Assembly (NCBI GenBank): GCA_910592205.1
Contig: CAJVPJ010000135.1
Span: 1 to 41,195 of the forward strand
Source: Paraglomus occultum
Taxonomy: Eukaryota; Glomeromycota; Glomeromycetes; Paraglomerales; Paraglomeraceae
Length of the DNA: 41,195 bases
Direction: 5' to 3'
Below the pieces are notes generated by a model that saw nothing but the letters and a program-made list of their open reading frames with translations, was not told where the DNA came from and searched no databases. Both the position numbers and the translations under genes were made by a program. Position 1 is the first letter of the stretch. Each line of letters opens with the position of its first letter. Positions 1-12,913 of the stretch are shown here, piece after piece.

Positions 1-1003
1 GACCAATAATAATTTAAGTCTTTTGGCTGCAAAGCCTTTCAAGTCAAATGTCTAGCGTCGTCAACTTTTATTTCTTATGTCATAAAGAATCACTAGTTAT
101 TAGAATCTTGCACTCAAAGCAAGAAAACTTCAAGTAGGCCAGGAGAACAGGCTAATTGAGATTCCTTACCATGCTTGACACCTAAAAACATCATAATAGA
201 ATTGTTATAAGCAAGTATTTATTGCGGCCTAAACATCAATTCTTTTTGCGTGATCGGGATTGAAGTAACATGCGATAAACGTTATCCGAAGAATCTACTA
301 ATTCTAATGGTTGTCTTCTAATTCACGTCCTTACGTCAGCTGTAAATTAATAGAAACATGCTTAATTAGTCGAAGACAATGGCAAAAGTATCCTATTTCA
401 ATGTCACAACTTGCCTGGAAGCTCGCCCAGAAACAATTCATTAGTAAAGCCGCAGGATTACTGCCCAGTCATTATGGATTATTACAACTTACTTAAAATA
501 CAAGCTCTTTATTCAAGTATATAAATTCCCCCAAATCTAAATGACTATTATAAAACATAGCATACACATAACGATAAATCTACAAAACAAAGATGAATAA
601 AACAAAGCAGAATAAAATTAAAACCAGTAACATCCAGAAACCAACGAATAACAATAACTTAGTCACGTAGTTATTTTTGAGAAGAAAGCTAATAGCCGCT
701 CAACAAGAAACGTGACCCACGAGTTGATTATTTCATAAAAGGCCGATATCATGCAATAGTATTGGTGTATCTTGTTTTTTTCTCGCTGGACGTTAAATCA
801 AAGATGGAGTAATAATTTGAATAGTCATCGTCAATTCCATTATAAGTTACAATTGCTGCCAAAAAAATATATTACAAAACAAACCATTTTCTATTTCTCA
901 TCTTGTCGTGTTCGCTCATTCGCTTTTTACATTAGGCCTGCAAATACAAACACAGGATTCAGTTCAAAAGAAAAAATAAAAATTGTTGATGTTGTCGCAT
1001 CAA
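1..1003. other. AT-rich intergenic DNA, no gene seen
   Basis: Open frames here are short (about 60-80 codons), rich in Phe/Tyr/Asn/Lys as expected of AT-rich noncoding DNA, and lack convincing splice sites. The stretch lies downstream of the VPS8 stop codon. I see no transposon ends or RNA gene. Confidence 0.5.
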
Positions 1004-4000
1004 TTATAGTTTAAAATAACTTACAACTCTTTCCTTCCCCTTGCTCTTCAATATGACGCTACTTTCAATGGATCCTCGTCGAATCTCTGGCGATATCAGA
1101 TTTTCATGTCGTTTTTCAGTCTGACAGACAGAACACTTCGTCTCTAATTCACTATTCTCTGCATCAGTGTTAGAATCGCTCTCGAGACATCTGCGATGAT
1201 ACCCGTGGCCACATCGGAATAACACCAGATCGTTCTCGTTCTGCAGAGAAGAGGAAGAAGAGGAAGGTCCATTCGTATCTGTATCCGTTTCCGTAACCGC
1301 GTTCGATTTCGATGAGCCTTCTTCCGACTGAAGATTCTCTTCCAGAGCCGCCAGATTCGGGATGACATCTGCAGAATTGTCATTGTTTGATATAGTGGAT
1401 GAATGGGGCATTCGCTTTGTGTCTGAATTCCAATTTGTTGACGTGCAGGAGGCTGTCGGGGTCAGGTCTGTACCCCAGAATTGACCCCCACATACTTCAC
1501 AAGTCCCCCTGCGAGGACGCCATCCTTTACCACGCTGTCGAACAACACCTGCTACACCCCCGAACAAGTCCTTTTCAAACAGTCGGTTGGTCATAGCCAG
1601 TAACTGACCTTCATATTTGTACGTATCAATCATGCCAACGAAAATATCACGGAAATCCGCCACTGTACTGTTCCTCTTGGATTGAGATTGAATAAAGCGA
1701 AGTAGTAATCTCGGCAACGACACGTATGGGGAAGACGTAGATAGTAATAAAGAACGCATAATCAGTTGCACATAAGATTTGAATGTCGTTATTAGATCAT
1801 TAGCAATGTGGGCTGGCACGGGTAGTATGGGCCTGACAACGGTTGCAGGAGAGTCGAGCGTATCCTTATTAGCGGGTAATACAGCTGGGAATTGAGTTGT
1901 TAATATTGACGATATAGCCTTAGTTGCATCTAAGAACGTATCCAGAAGTTTAAACCAGAGCAATTCGGTCTCACTCTCGGTTGTTCTATTAGGAATTGAT
2001 GGAGCTTTAGTGTCAGTAGTATTCACAGCTGCAGTCGCACGACGACAGCTGTTTTCACACAATTGAATACCAATTTTCAGGACTCCCTTTAACTTCATCA
2101 GATTGGTCTCAACACGTTGTCTTTCAGACAGCGACCATACGTCACTATCTGACTTCTTCTTCTCTTCGATTAGCGCAATAATATCTTGTCGTCTTTCTTG
2201 AACTATTTCTAATACTTTGTCAAGAGCACCCGAGGCATTACCACTTCTCTCCAGTATCCATACTATCGCGTCGACAATACCAGTAGCATCACATATTGGA
2301 AGCACTTTTTCCAAACGGTATGTTCCGTCTTGATGAGTTTGTAAATAGTTATAAACACCAGCTGGATCGAATTTACACATAAGAGCAATATACTGTTCAT
2401 GAACTTCGGGTTTGACGACTGGCATGCAATGCTGTACCTCGGCGAGTGTGATTTGTTCCTCTACAGTAGGCACTCGAGAATATATATGGATAGGTGATTC
2501 GTATTCTGGTTCGAGAAGTCCTCGTAGATATGTAAATAGGCGAACGGGGGTTGATTCTAGCCTCTTTATAACAATTTCATGTTCTCCGTTAAAATATGTT
2601 TGTATTAATCGAGCAGTTTGTTCGCCATCTATGTCGACTATGTCTTCAATCATCGACATAACGGTTGTCGATACTTCTTTTTTTTGTTCATCTTTTAGCT
2701 TACTCTGCGGATCCAGGAGTTGTCGAATACAATCAAACAATCCTTGACGTCTTTCTGGATCCTTAAGATAAGTAGTGACGAGTAAACCATATTTCTGATC
2801 TGCTTTATATACGTGTTCTAACACTCTCCAGAACCCAGCATTTTCATACAATTCAACCATTTTATCCTCATCAGTCGGAGTATATATAGACAGAAGACAC
2901 TCAACAGCCAACTGTCGTTCCTCTCTGGTGCGTGGATCAGTATCCGTGCTCAATGTCACTAGTATATTGCGTATAGCGGTCGTCGGAAGTGACAAGAATT
3001 GCGGATATTTAGGGAGACTACGGGCGACGAAACTGTATAAATATGAAATGTCTAATGGAGTAAATTCCGAATGACCATTATTCGATGTCATGACTTCAAG
3101 TAAAATATTAACAAGTAATTGCCGGTTTATGATTATTCCAGGCATTTCCTCTTCATCGTAAAACTCTTCCGCATTCGTAATAATTTCAACTCCATTCAAA
3201 TATGAATCTTCAAAAGCAGCTTCTAGTGCTTTTAAGAAGGCTTTCGTGTCAAATCGAAGAAATAGGCGTAGGTATGGATATGTTGGTTCTCCACGCTTTT
3301 CGTCCTCAGCTGTCAATATTAGATCACCACCGTGATGAGGCCACACAACGCATCTGCCCGAAAATACAAACGAGTAGAGAGTAGTGCGGGCCTCGTTCGC
3401 TTCGTCTTCGTTTAACGGTGCTTTGTTTGGATAGGTTCGTCCTGTGAGAATGTTTTCTAGGTAAACGTAGAACTTGCAAGCATTGAACTTCATGGTCTCC
3501 AAATCCTCGCTGCCGTCCCCATCATCTACGTTCGAAATCTCATCACTAGCGTATTTGTTTTTCTTGCGCCGACTCTTTTCCAGTATTAAAATTTTTCGAA
3601 TGACATGAAGCAGTCGTACAGCCGGGCTGACATAATCAACCATAGATCTGTTCCATACATATATCAACGCATCATACAAATTTTCGCTTTGACACAGCTG
3701 AACTACCTGATCGATATCTAGACATTGCGGGTTTATATGCCATATACATCTTTCCACAGTATCCAACATATTTCGGTTGCGGTAATGAGTTACGAGATCT
3801 TTCATTATGTCTGGAGGTAAATCTTTTATTTTGTCCTTAATGATATATGGGCCCAATACCTCCAGAAATACTCCCTTGACCAATGCCTGTTCGTATTTTT
3901 CGTATATATCGGCGAATAAGAACTCTTTTATATTCATACTGAGACACGCTTCGATACATGCAGATGCCAAATCACGAAACAGAGTAGTGCCATCCCCGCT

Positions 4001-7000
4001 GTGCTCGTCCGCCATGCCATCGTACGTGCGTTCGTCTGAGAACGTGAATGTGAGGGAGGCAGTAAGTAATTCCATCAGCCTTTTCCCTACTATTGCATGT
4101 CTGTTCTCTTCATCATCCGGTAGTCCAAGAATCGTCTGCGATGTAGTGCCATTGTAAAAGGAAGTAGCTAAGGTAATTGCTTCTACCAAGTCTCCTGACT
4201 GTACAAGGGCTAATATACGGTCAGTCCATGACAACAAGGCTCCAACGTAAAATTCCCTTACACCCTGGAATATGGTATACATGCAAGTGATTCAATAACG
4301 TTGTGATCAGAAAAGGATACAGAACAACAATCCACCATGCCTTACAGAAATAATTCTTAACACATACCAGCAAGAATACTAGTCCCTTATAAACACGTAA
4401 GCTATGATAATAAGCTAGCTCAACAGCCGGTTTGTGAGCGTCGTGTGGGTGAACCGACGTTTCCTTGAGTGAGGCAGAGAAACGGTTATGATATACCAAA
4501 GATTTTAATTTGACATCCGACTTGACGTCTGCCTTTTCACTCTCTTGCATATATCTTGGATCAAAGACTATAATCTCTTCGTTGCTCAATAAGATTAATA
4601 AAATCTAATTATATAATTCGTATGTTAAAATTAGTATACAATCAAACGTTTCAAGTAAATTCAATCCATCCAACTCACGTGATGAGATAGCCACTGCAAT
4701 CCAACAATAGCGTGTTTCCCTTTCCATTCTGCAACTCTTGTAAACTCCAAACGAATATCTTTCTCAGGACGTCTTCTTTTCGGCGAATTTTCTGACAAAA
4801 CTGCTGGGACGACGGTTACTTTCAATATAGATAAATAACTGCCCCAAGAGAAGGCAAGAAGAGGGTCAGTATCGATGAATGATGAATCAGGGTTCAACCT
4901 GGTTTTGACAGCTGGAAACCATGCTAGACAGCCCGATAGTGATTTAGGTCCATGCGAGTCCGAAACCGTGTGCTTGGGTCTCGGACATTTATACTGCGTT
5001 TGAACTGTCGGTTTTATACTAACTATAATCATCTATGGATAGGAGGATGATAGTTGTGTATATGACAATTGATAATAACATTAATATCATTAGTTAATAA
5101 ATTGGTTACAGCCCTAATCCTTATCCTATACCTTAAATGGTGTCAACATAGCAACTAGTCCAAACGCTTCTGATCCATGTGGCGATTGTCCCAGTGGTAA
5201 TGGAGCCAAACCAAATACAGTACTGGGTCGTTTCGACGCTAGCTTACTGTCAGGCCCTGACGTTGGTGGAGGATATCGCCCAAGAATACGAATCGTCTCT
5301 GTTGCATTTACCATCATCACTTTGTACAAATTATGATAGAATGCCATACCCTAATCGCGACAAGTAATCAAACAATCAACTCGAATTAGTCGCCAATCGT
5401 CGCCACCCAGTGCGTCTATTCCATAATAATTTGTTGCTCATTTTATAAAAGAAAAAAAAAGGGAAAAAACCACGTACACGATCATCTCCCGAGACAATGC
5501 CATTCTTCCTCACCCCAACGAATCCAACATGTAAAATGGCCGACCCACGTATATGGCCTTCCTTACGACCACCGGCAGCAACAGCGGAAGAGATGGGCAT
5601 GATGGTGCGAGCAGGATTGTTAGGACGAGCAATATCCCAAATTATAATATGACCTTGAGCATGGCCACATATAATTTGGGCGCGATCGGAGGAGATTGCG
5701 AGTGATGTGACAGCCCCATATTCGATGGCTGTTACGGAAAAGCGAAGTATGAAAAGTAGACGCGTATGTTAGATACAAACAGTCATGGATGACAAAAGGC
5801 CTCCCAGGCTACAACGAAATAACACAAATACTATACGTTACCATTTACAGTGTTACCAAGTACGCATCTGAGATTTTGATTGTAATTATAGACAAGGACT
5901 AAACCACGCGTCGTGCCAATGGCAATGAATTCACTCACCTAGAAATTACGTAAAAATGTACATAGACTTATGTCATAATTATAATAGCTCTATTTTAACC
6001 CTCCGAATTAATTACTATACAAAAACTCTGTCCGAAGCCTCGATCTAAGAACACTAATCTACTCACTGCTGATACGGTTGGCAGCCCATTATTCTGACTC
6101 GTTTCCGTTGAATACAAGTGACTCGACAGCGTGGTTAATGGGGCCCATCGAAATGCTTGTCCTGGCTCCAATTCAGATGCAGCTGATAATCCTATCTCTT
6201 CCAGTACAAGCAATGGCGGAGACGACGATCGTGAGTATCTGGATGATGTACGAGATGGCGTAAGAGAGGTAGTTGATGAAGCAGAGCGGATTTTGTGGAG
6301 ACTTGGGTCCGTTGCTCGGAGAGATAATGGAGACATTGACGTCATTGAAGTGCTGATTGTCTTGCGTGACGTGTCTGAGAGTGTGTCCTTCAAGAGTAAT
6401 AATATTTGAGTTTGTGTAAGTCGAACAAAACAAGTGTGAATGGAAAACTGATAGTAATCTATACGAGAATTTTACCTCAAATACATGTATCTCGGATTCA
6501 GCATCCAATTCTGAATCTTGAAGCTCATCATCACTCGAATTTTCAGATTCATTCAATATTCTATCAAGGCTCAAATATTGGGCTGTCCCCGATACAATGG
6601 CAATCCAAAATTAATATATACTGATCAAGTAACCAAAGACAATATCATTTTCGCACGCGTCTTCTCAGTCTCAGTTTAATCTGCCTACCTCTATTAACAA
6701 ACTCTTCATACAGTGCAGTCTCCCCCATAACTTTCTCCAATAACTCCTGTACTTTTCTCCTTCGTTGATCGCCCAATGTCAATGGATTAGCCAGCGGGCC
6801 TCCTTGTAGATGTATCTGCAAATCCTCTTGTAATTTATAGATTTTGGCAAGTACCGCTTTAATCGTACTTTCGGGAGTTGTAGGGAGATCCAGCTCCTGT
6901 ATGCGAAGATCGTTGAAATCTTTTTCGATGTCGACTAAGGATTTTACACCATTAACTAAAATGGATAATACGTTGGCGAATGGAGAGAAAATGTGTTAAC

Positions 7001-7564
7001 TTTGGCGTGGGAATAGTTACTTTGGATATTACGACATAAATAATTGCTTCAATCTTCTCACCTAGTCGGGATATCGAACCCTCTGCTATCTTCGGTTGAG
7101 GTTGAGACTCTTGGATTTCAGTTGTTGGCGTTGATGGTTCATCATGACTGCATACACAAGCATAACGGCGAATCTGTAATCACTACCCAATCGCAATCCG
7201 ATACGCCTAAAATTCTAGGTCATGGAAAGATCTGTACTAACCTTCCGTCAGTATCATCGTCCTCTTCACCTGCTTTACCACTGCTCAGTCCATCCTCGTT
7301 TAAGAGCTCCATCGCCCTCTGCATAGCGTCGGTCAAGCCGGCGGCATCAAATCGCTTCTTTAAGTTATTTATATATTGTTCTGCTTGTAAATCGTCTTCA
7401 AGTGCTGCTTCTAATTCTGGAGAAAATGCCTGTGTCTGAGAAATTGCATTCCCAGATAGCTGCACCGATGGAAAGTCTTTCAGGAAGTCATCGTCGATGT
7501 CAGAGTCTATTATCTTGCTTAATAATGCGTTATATGGGTCAGTCTCAACCTTCGTAGGCGTCAT
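1004..7564 (-). CDS. VPS8: Vacuolar protein sorting-associated protein 8 (CORVET subunit), 11 exons
   Basis: Vps8 is the Rab5/Vps21-binding subunit of the CORVET tether and acts in early endosome fusion. Exons (high to low): 7564-7242, 7147-7062, 6955-6689, 6582-6476, 6387-6067, 5938-5842, 5728-5478, 5350-5132, 5032-4679, 4574-4368, 4264-1004. Phases close throughout to about 1830 residues; all introns are GT-AG. Visible signatures are SLDRILNES followed by an acidic run near residue 230, beta-propeller strands about 345-740 (IAIGTTRGLVLVYNY, SGDDRGMAFYHNLYKVM), an alpha-solenoid (GVREFYVGALLSWTDRI, then KGVFLEVLGPYI), and a C-terminal RING. The RING has CEVCGGQFWG near 1668, CGHGYHRRC near 1768 and CSVC near 1791, so a long Ser/Asp-rich loop splits it. 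The first three exons (225 residues, coiled-coil-like) are the least certain. An alternative reading ends them at a stop near 6649 and starts VPS8 later. The identity from about residue 230 onward is strong. Confidence 0.9.
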
Positions 7565-7873
7565 TAGGCACTAACAGATGGCACGTCTTATTCTGACTAA
7601 TAAAGTGATAATCGGCGCCTTTTGCTTGTGTAGAGCTCGAAAGGATGAGAAAGGGAAGACAGAGAGACAGAAGTTTAAGTTGCGGCTTTTAAATTTAAGA
7701 AATTTCAATAACACTATCTTTACTATAAATTACAGAGGTCAGAACGCCCGAAACCTCAAAAAGGGGAGACGCAGGCCGAAGCGTTAAGTGTTACGTGTTT
7801 AGAGCACTATGATTGGATGATTTGGTATTCTCAGTAGGTTTAGGAACGGGTATGTCAGTGAAATGTTGATTAC

Positions 7874-8185
7874 TTAACAGCCCAGATATGACGGATTTGG
7901 AAATAGCGTTTCGATTACATCGAGTAGAACCACGTGATACTGTCTTTGGCATTGTTCGATGTGGCTAACACAACAAATGCTAAATATAATAATAATAACA
8001 AACAGCATTCATAGATGAAATCGGAACTAATATCATACTCACGTATTTTTGGTTCTGAACAATCGATCCATAAATGCAATTGAGTGCATATGCAGGGTAC
8101 TCACAGCAAAACCATCCCTAGTACTACACAGTATGCGATGAAGTAATCCACCAATCGAATGGTTGTTTCCTCTCAATCGTGCCAT
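7874..8185 (-). CDS. Possible small two-exon gene, 77 codons, unknown function
   Basis: A start codon at 8185 opens exon 1 (8185-8043). It ends at a consensus GTGAGT donor, and a TAG acceptor opens exon 2 (7964-7874) in matching phase, ending in TAA. The product would begin MARLRGNN and end YLGC. It has a central hydrophobic/aromatic stretch (IAFMDRLF) and a second helix-like part (VVLLDVIETLF). I do not recognise the family. It lies about 310 bp upstream of VPS8 on the same strand, so it could also be part of an upstream transcript. The support is only the clean intron and phase, so a chance model remains possible. Confidence 0.3.
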
Positions 8186-11100
8186 AGATGCAGAAAAATA
8201 TCCACGAGACTAGGGCAATGACAATGGCAACAACGTTTCGACTCTGATAGAAATGACATCAAGCTGTGATTCGCTCGCTTGCTATCACATGAAACCGAGT
8301 TTGTAATAAAGATTCTTTGTCTTTGCACAATTGCAATATACGATTACGTTTGTAATCATAGAAAGAAATACATGCTTTCTGTTGCTATCATATTTTGAAA
8401 CACCACCACACTTGTGTAATAATGACAATGTTTCTCATACATGATACGGCAAGCCACTGTTAGTCGTCGGTCTCTCGCTAAACTTGGAGTGTTTTGTCTT
8501 CATCCAAACTGATATTGTAATAATTACAGTGGCTGAGAGACATTTTTTTAAAAAATTTACCCAGTACGAGCGGATCTGAAAATTTACTGTTTAAACATAC
8601 GCTGTCCGATATTGTTTAGAGCCTTTTTTTTTGTAGAAAAACTTGAAGCAACAATTTGTCGATTGTTGTTAACATAATCAGTGTGATTTGTATTGTTATC
8701 GCAAACAAGAAATGTCTTGTTTTATAAAGCAACTTCCAAAATAGGCGTGTTTGAATAGTAAATTTTGCAGATTCAATTTGAATTACTATCCTTGATAATC
8801 CAATCAGCTTATGCTATCTGTCACAATAATTATACAGACTTGGCTGTTGGTAGTGTTAATCGCCTGAAAGAGAGTTTATGTTCAAATTTAACCGGAAACA
8901 TCAAGTTGCTTACACCCCACGCGTAGCTAATTTTGGAGACTGCTCTTCATTTACTGTTATAGTTACCAGCTTTCTGCCTAGATGTCACTCCAACATTTTT
9001 ATTTAGAAGTAGATGCTTTCGTTTACCAACAACGTCACGCAATAAATTCTTAAACCTTTATCAAAGGCTATATCAATGGGCAATTGATTTCAAGGTGCTC
9101 TTTTAAGAATTTTCTAATTGTTCAGGAGTTCCTAATAGCTTGGTCTGTTTTAAAATTGTTTGATTAATTCACCAGATTAATACAAAACCGACATTGAACT
9201 CAAGTACTGGTGTGACTAAAATTTTACTACTATAACCAATGACGGTTTTTGAGACGCTCTGTTTTAAAGTATATGCCTAAATCCTGGACCGATTTTAATT
9301 GCATTTTTAAATCTGTTATAAACATGACCAAAATTCCAATTAATTAAGGAAACCTCAATTCTAAATTTTACTTAATGTTATAAATGTTTTTAATTCGTTG
9401 CTCAACTATAATTTGAAAACGTTTGTGTCTGTTACTAGTGTTTTTGGCTTTCGTAATAAGGAACCCTGAATATTGTGAGAACTAATTTATATTATTACTT
9501 TGATAACGTACCAGATTTGCTAATGGTTTTTCAATAAATCACAATATCCTTAGTCAATGCATTAAGCAAATCGGTGAAGCAATTACTAATCTTTGTTATT
9601 CAGTTATCGATATTGTAGAGTAACTCATAATCGTTGCATCACAATATAGAAACTAGATATGCGAGCGCTGCTCAACTATACTAGCAATAAATAGGTTGAA
9701 TAAACCCCTGAAGCCCTGAATGAAAGTAAGCGTCTATTTATTGTTGCATTAGTCAAAGAAGCGTAACCAACGTTTTCCAGAAAATTAACCATTAAATGAA
9801 CATTATTACGTCAAAACCATTTTGTTTAAATTACGTAAAACGTATTATATACTACGTCGGCAAAATTATCGAATCTTCTAAGTTTATAGTTGTTCATATA
9901 ATAAGACAGCATTTTATATTTATGCTCTAAGTATTAGAAAACGTCGTTTTTTGCAGCTTTTTGTGAATCTTTACATAAAAAACTAGCTGAGGCTGAACGT
10001 GGTCAAATTATAGCTGTCTTTGGTCAGTATTACAATAATCAGAATTCAAATAGTCTTGATGTCTCTAAAACAACAGTTATCAGCAAGATATTACCTATTT
10101 TTATACGGTAATAAAAAAGTCTATTATTATTATTACTTTCGTTATTATTATCCGTTTGTGTTATGAAACTTATTATCCAATAGTCTGCTGTGACTAATAG
10201 ATCACGGGACTGTCGATTTTTAGACAACACTTACTATCGATCCGTAAAGTTTCTATTATAAAAATTCGTAATATTTTCTCCATTCCCTTAATAGATCCTT
10301 TTTTTGCGCTTTTATTTCTTCTGCATGTGTAGATAGATAAACCGGGAGCACCTCGTTGTGAATAAAAGCTCCTCGCGATATTTACTATCAATTTGTAATA
10401 GTTATAAAAAAAATATTGCATGAACATGAAAGTCAGAAATAAATTCAGTGTAAAACTCATCGAAAGTTCATTTCTTCGTTCTGTAAGGTCTTCAATACGA
10501 ACTTTGCAGTTCGGAGTAGTTTTCTTGAAATGCGTAGCAACTGGTGAAAAAAATGAGCATAAGTTTCAGCACTTCCTTTGGCTTTGGCTAAATCTACATT
10601 ACTGCCTGCCGCTCAAAAATTAAATAATAATCTCTGTTCGGGATTTTCCATTTCAGACCTTAATAACGGCTGGACTTTCAAGTTAACTTTTCTTTCAAAT
10701 TGACACACAATTTTTCGTTACGTAAATAAAGTAAACAAAACCACATTAGTCAAAAAGATACGACCGAACCTTTTCCAATTAATCGAGCAAAACGTAAAAC
10801 CTTACTACGTAACTTCACGTACTTATTTTTAAAAAGTCGGAGAAACATGAATAACTCCAATATCTCTACCTTTTGGCAATCGTGGGATCAGGACACACGG
10901 TAGTTTTAATTTTTTATTTGCCAATTCTATGAACCATAGAGAAAGAAACGTTTCTTAAAATATCCTTTTACTTTAGATTTGGGAATGCGTTGCAAATATG
11001 GCGTTGAAGACCCAAGTTATTACAATAAAATTCTACTATACTATTATACGAGTATGTCTAAAAGTTTAGTTTTTTAAAAGTCATGTATTGATATCTATCT

Positions 11101-12822
11101 ATGATGTATCCTTCATGTTTTACATCTCAAACAGACTCCAATGGTGGCCCGAAAGCAATAACGGTACCGATATTAATGTGACTACATTAACAATAATAAC
11201 AATAACAAACGCGCTATGCTTTATAGACTGCCTAAAAAGAGAAAAAGGAAGGAGGTTAGTTATATCCCCAAAACCGCGAGACAGAGCTCGCCCAGTCAGA
11301 ATTGTCAAACTTGCCAGATTACATTTGTGAGCATCTAGGGGAAAATAATCGTTTCGGATTTCACAAAATTACAAACGATGATTCATTGGACTTTGTAAAC
11401 GCGGAATATATTGAGTATCTTAATGAACAATCTGGAATCACTGATATTAAAACCAGTATTCGTAAATTAAAATAACAAGACTATTCGCTTATTCTGCATG
11501 TTTGTAAACCAAAAATAATTAGTTAATTTCCGATCACATATTTGCAGTATTGTAGTTATGTAAGCATTCTGACCAATGTACAATAGTCAGAAAACTACGT
11601 ACGAAAAATAAATACAAAGTCTAAGCCAGCATTCTTCAAGTGATGTCCTTCTATCCTAACTCTCTTCCTATCCGATTCTTCTTCCACACATGCCCTACCT
11701 TTTAACAAGCCAATAATATGCATAAAGCCTTTCTCACATCTTTACGCTCAATATTCTTCGGTAAATTCAATGCGAAAAGACACCCTACTCGCTTGTAAAA
11801 TATCACCCGACGAATAGAGGCGGAAATGCCAATCTCTGGCAGATGCCAAAACTCATAAAGATAGCCAAAATAATTATCGCTGCCACACTTTCGTTTGTTT
11901 CATATGAACTTTCAGGTTGCTTGATATTTTCTGAGCGAAGCCTGCTGCTGGACTTTTATTCTCTGTGACGCAAATAAAATTTTTGGATTTCTACAAGTTT
12001 ATAAGGTAACATAGTTAGTGCCTACTGGAGAAAAAATACAAGACACACCTTGATTGCATAATCGACCCGCCCCACAACTTTGTTATATATTCTCTGCACG
12101 TAACTCTTAAGCCATAACTTGGTATGGCTATACATAGTTCAAAATACTTGCTCATCCACTTTCATAGAAGTGTCGATATTGAAGGGTATATTCCGAGGAA
12201 CATATTTCATGAATTTGCGGTTTGGACGCACACGTATTCAAAACGGGAAATAAACTGTTCATTATCATATCTAACATTGTTACAATCACAAGCATTTGTA
12301 ATACAAAGGGTGTTTGCGGATTACGTAATCTTTGTATGGGTTTACAACCTTAATTTGGTCGATAGGATGTATGTCTATTACTATTACTATTGTATAGTCT
12401 TTTTAAATCTGCTTTCTGGTGGACGAGTTGTGAAAATTTACCTTCCATGTAAAGTGAGAATAATCAATCGTTTAAGATTGGGCGATATTAATATAACAAT
12501 GATGTTGTCAACAAATAGATACGCATTTTCCTGTTCTCTGGTTTTACCGTACAGCTAACTAACAATTATGTATAAATTGTTGATAAATAAACTGACCTCA
12601 CTCTTACGCCAAATGTGAGGTAACTATTAGCTACTACAGTTGGGGCGTATGATCTGAAAATCGTAATATCTGTATTGTATCAACAGCCCCCCAATGTAAG
12701 ATCGACGAATTAGGAATGAGATATCTCACGCAGGCCTATAAAATCTTATCTAGTGAAAGTTATCAAACATCGAACAGATTAATCAGCAATTAATTTTGTT
12801 TGCCGATCCCAGTGACTTACGA
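8186..12822. other. Long AT-rich gene-poor interval
   Basis: About 4.6 kb with no recognisable gene. Stops are frequent in all frames. The longest open frame (12124-12558, 144 codons) has a Tyr/Ile/Phe-rich, low-complexity composition with no motif. One frame remnant at 11260-11475 is listed separately. I see no clear terminal inverted repeats, tRNA boxes or rRNA. Confidence 0.45.
11260..11475 (+). pseudogene. Open-frame remnant, unknown origin
   Basis: A 71-codon open stretch follows an in-frame TAG whose AG could also serve as a splice acceptor. It reads as a soluble, mixed-charge protein (for example LPDYICEHLGENNRFGFHKI, then YIEYLNEQSGIT), unlike the AT-driven junk frames around it. An overlapping frame just upstream carries a basic nuclear-localisation-like run (PKKRKRKE). 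It has no start codon of its own. It may be the last exon of a decayed gene or transposon protein. I do not recognise it. Confidence 0.2.
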
Positions 12823-12828
12823 TATAAA
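12823..12828 (+). promoter_or_regulatory. TATA box of the transketolase gene
   Basis: TATAAA lies 86 bp upstream of the transketolase start codon, a sensible distance for a fungal core promoter with a short leader. The downstream leader is locally GC-richer than its surroundings. The call rests on position and motif only. Confidence 0.5.
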
Positions 12829-12913
12829 ATGCTGGGGTGCAGCTGCTACAGAGACTCACCCTTCCTTCTGCAACTTACCGTAAGCATACACTAGCGACAA
12901 ATACTAATCGATC

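Noticed and set aside
6650-7564. PEX19 as identity of the exons upstream of VPS8
   Set aside because: General acidic/helical look only. No PEX19 core or C-terminal CaaX box, and the splice phases lead into VPS8.
12124-12558. 144-codon open frame upstream of transketolase
   Set aside because: Composition is Tyr/Ile/Phe/Asn-rich as expected of AT-rich noncoding DNA, with no motif, no GC shift and no supporting splice or promoter signals.
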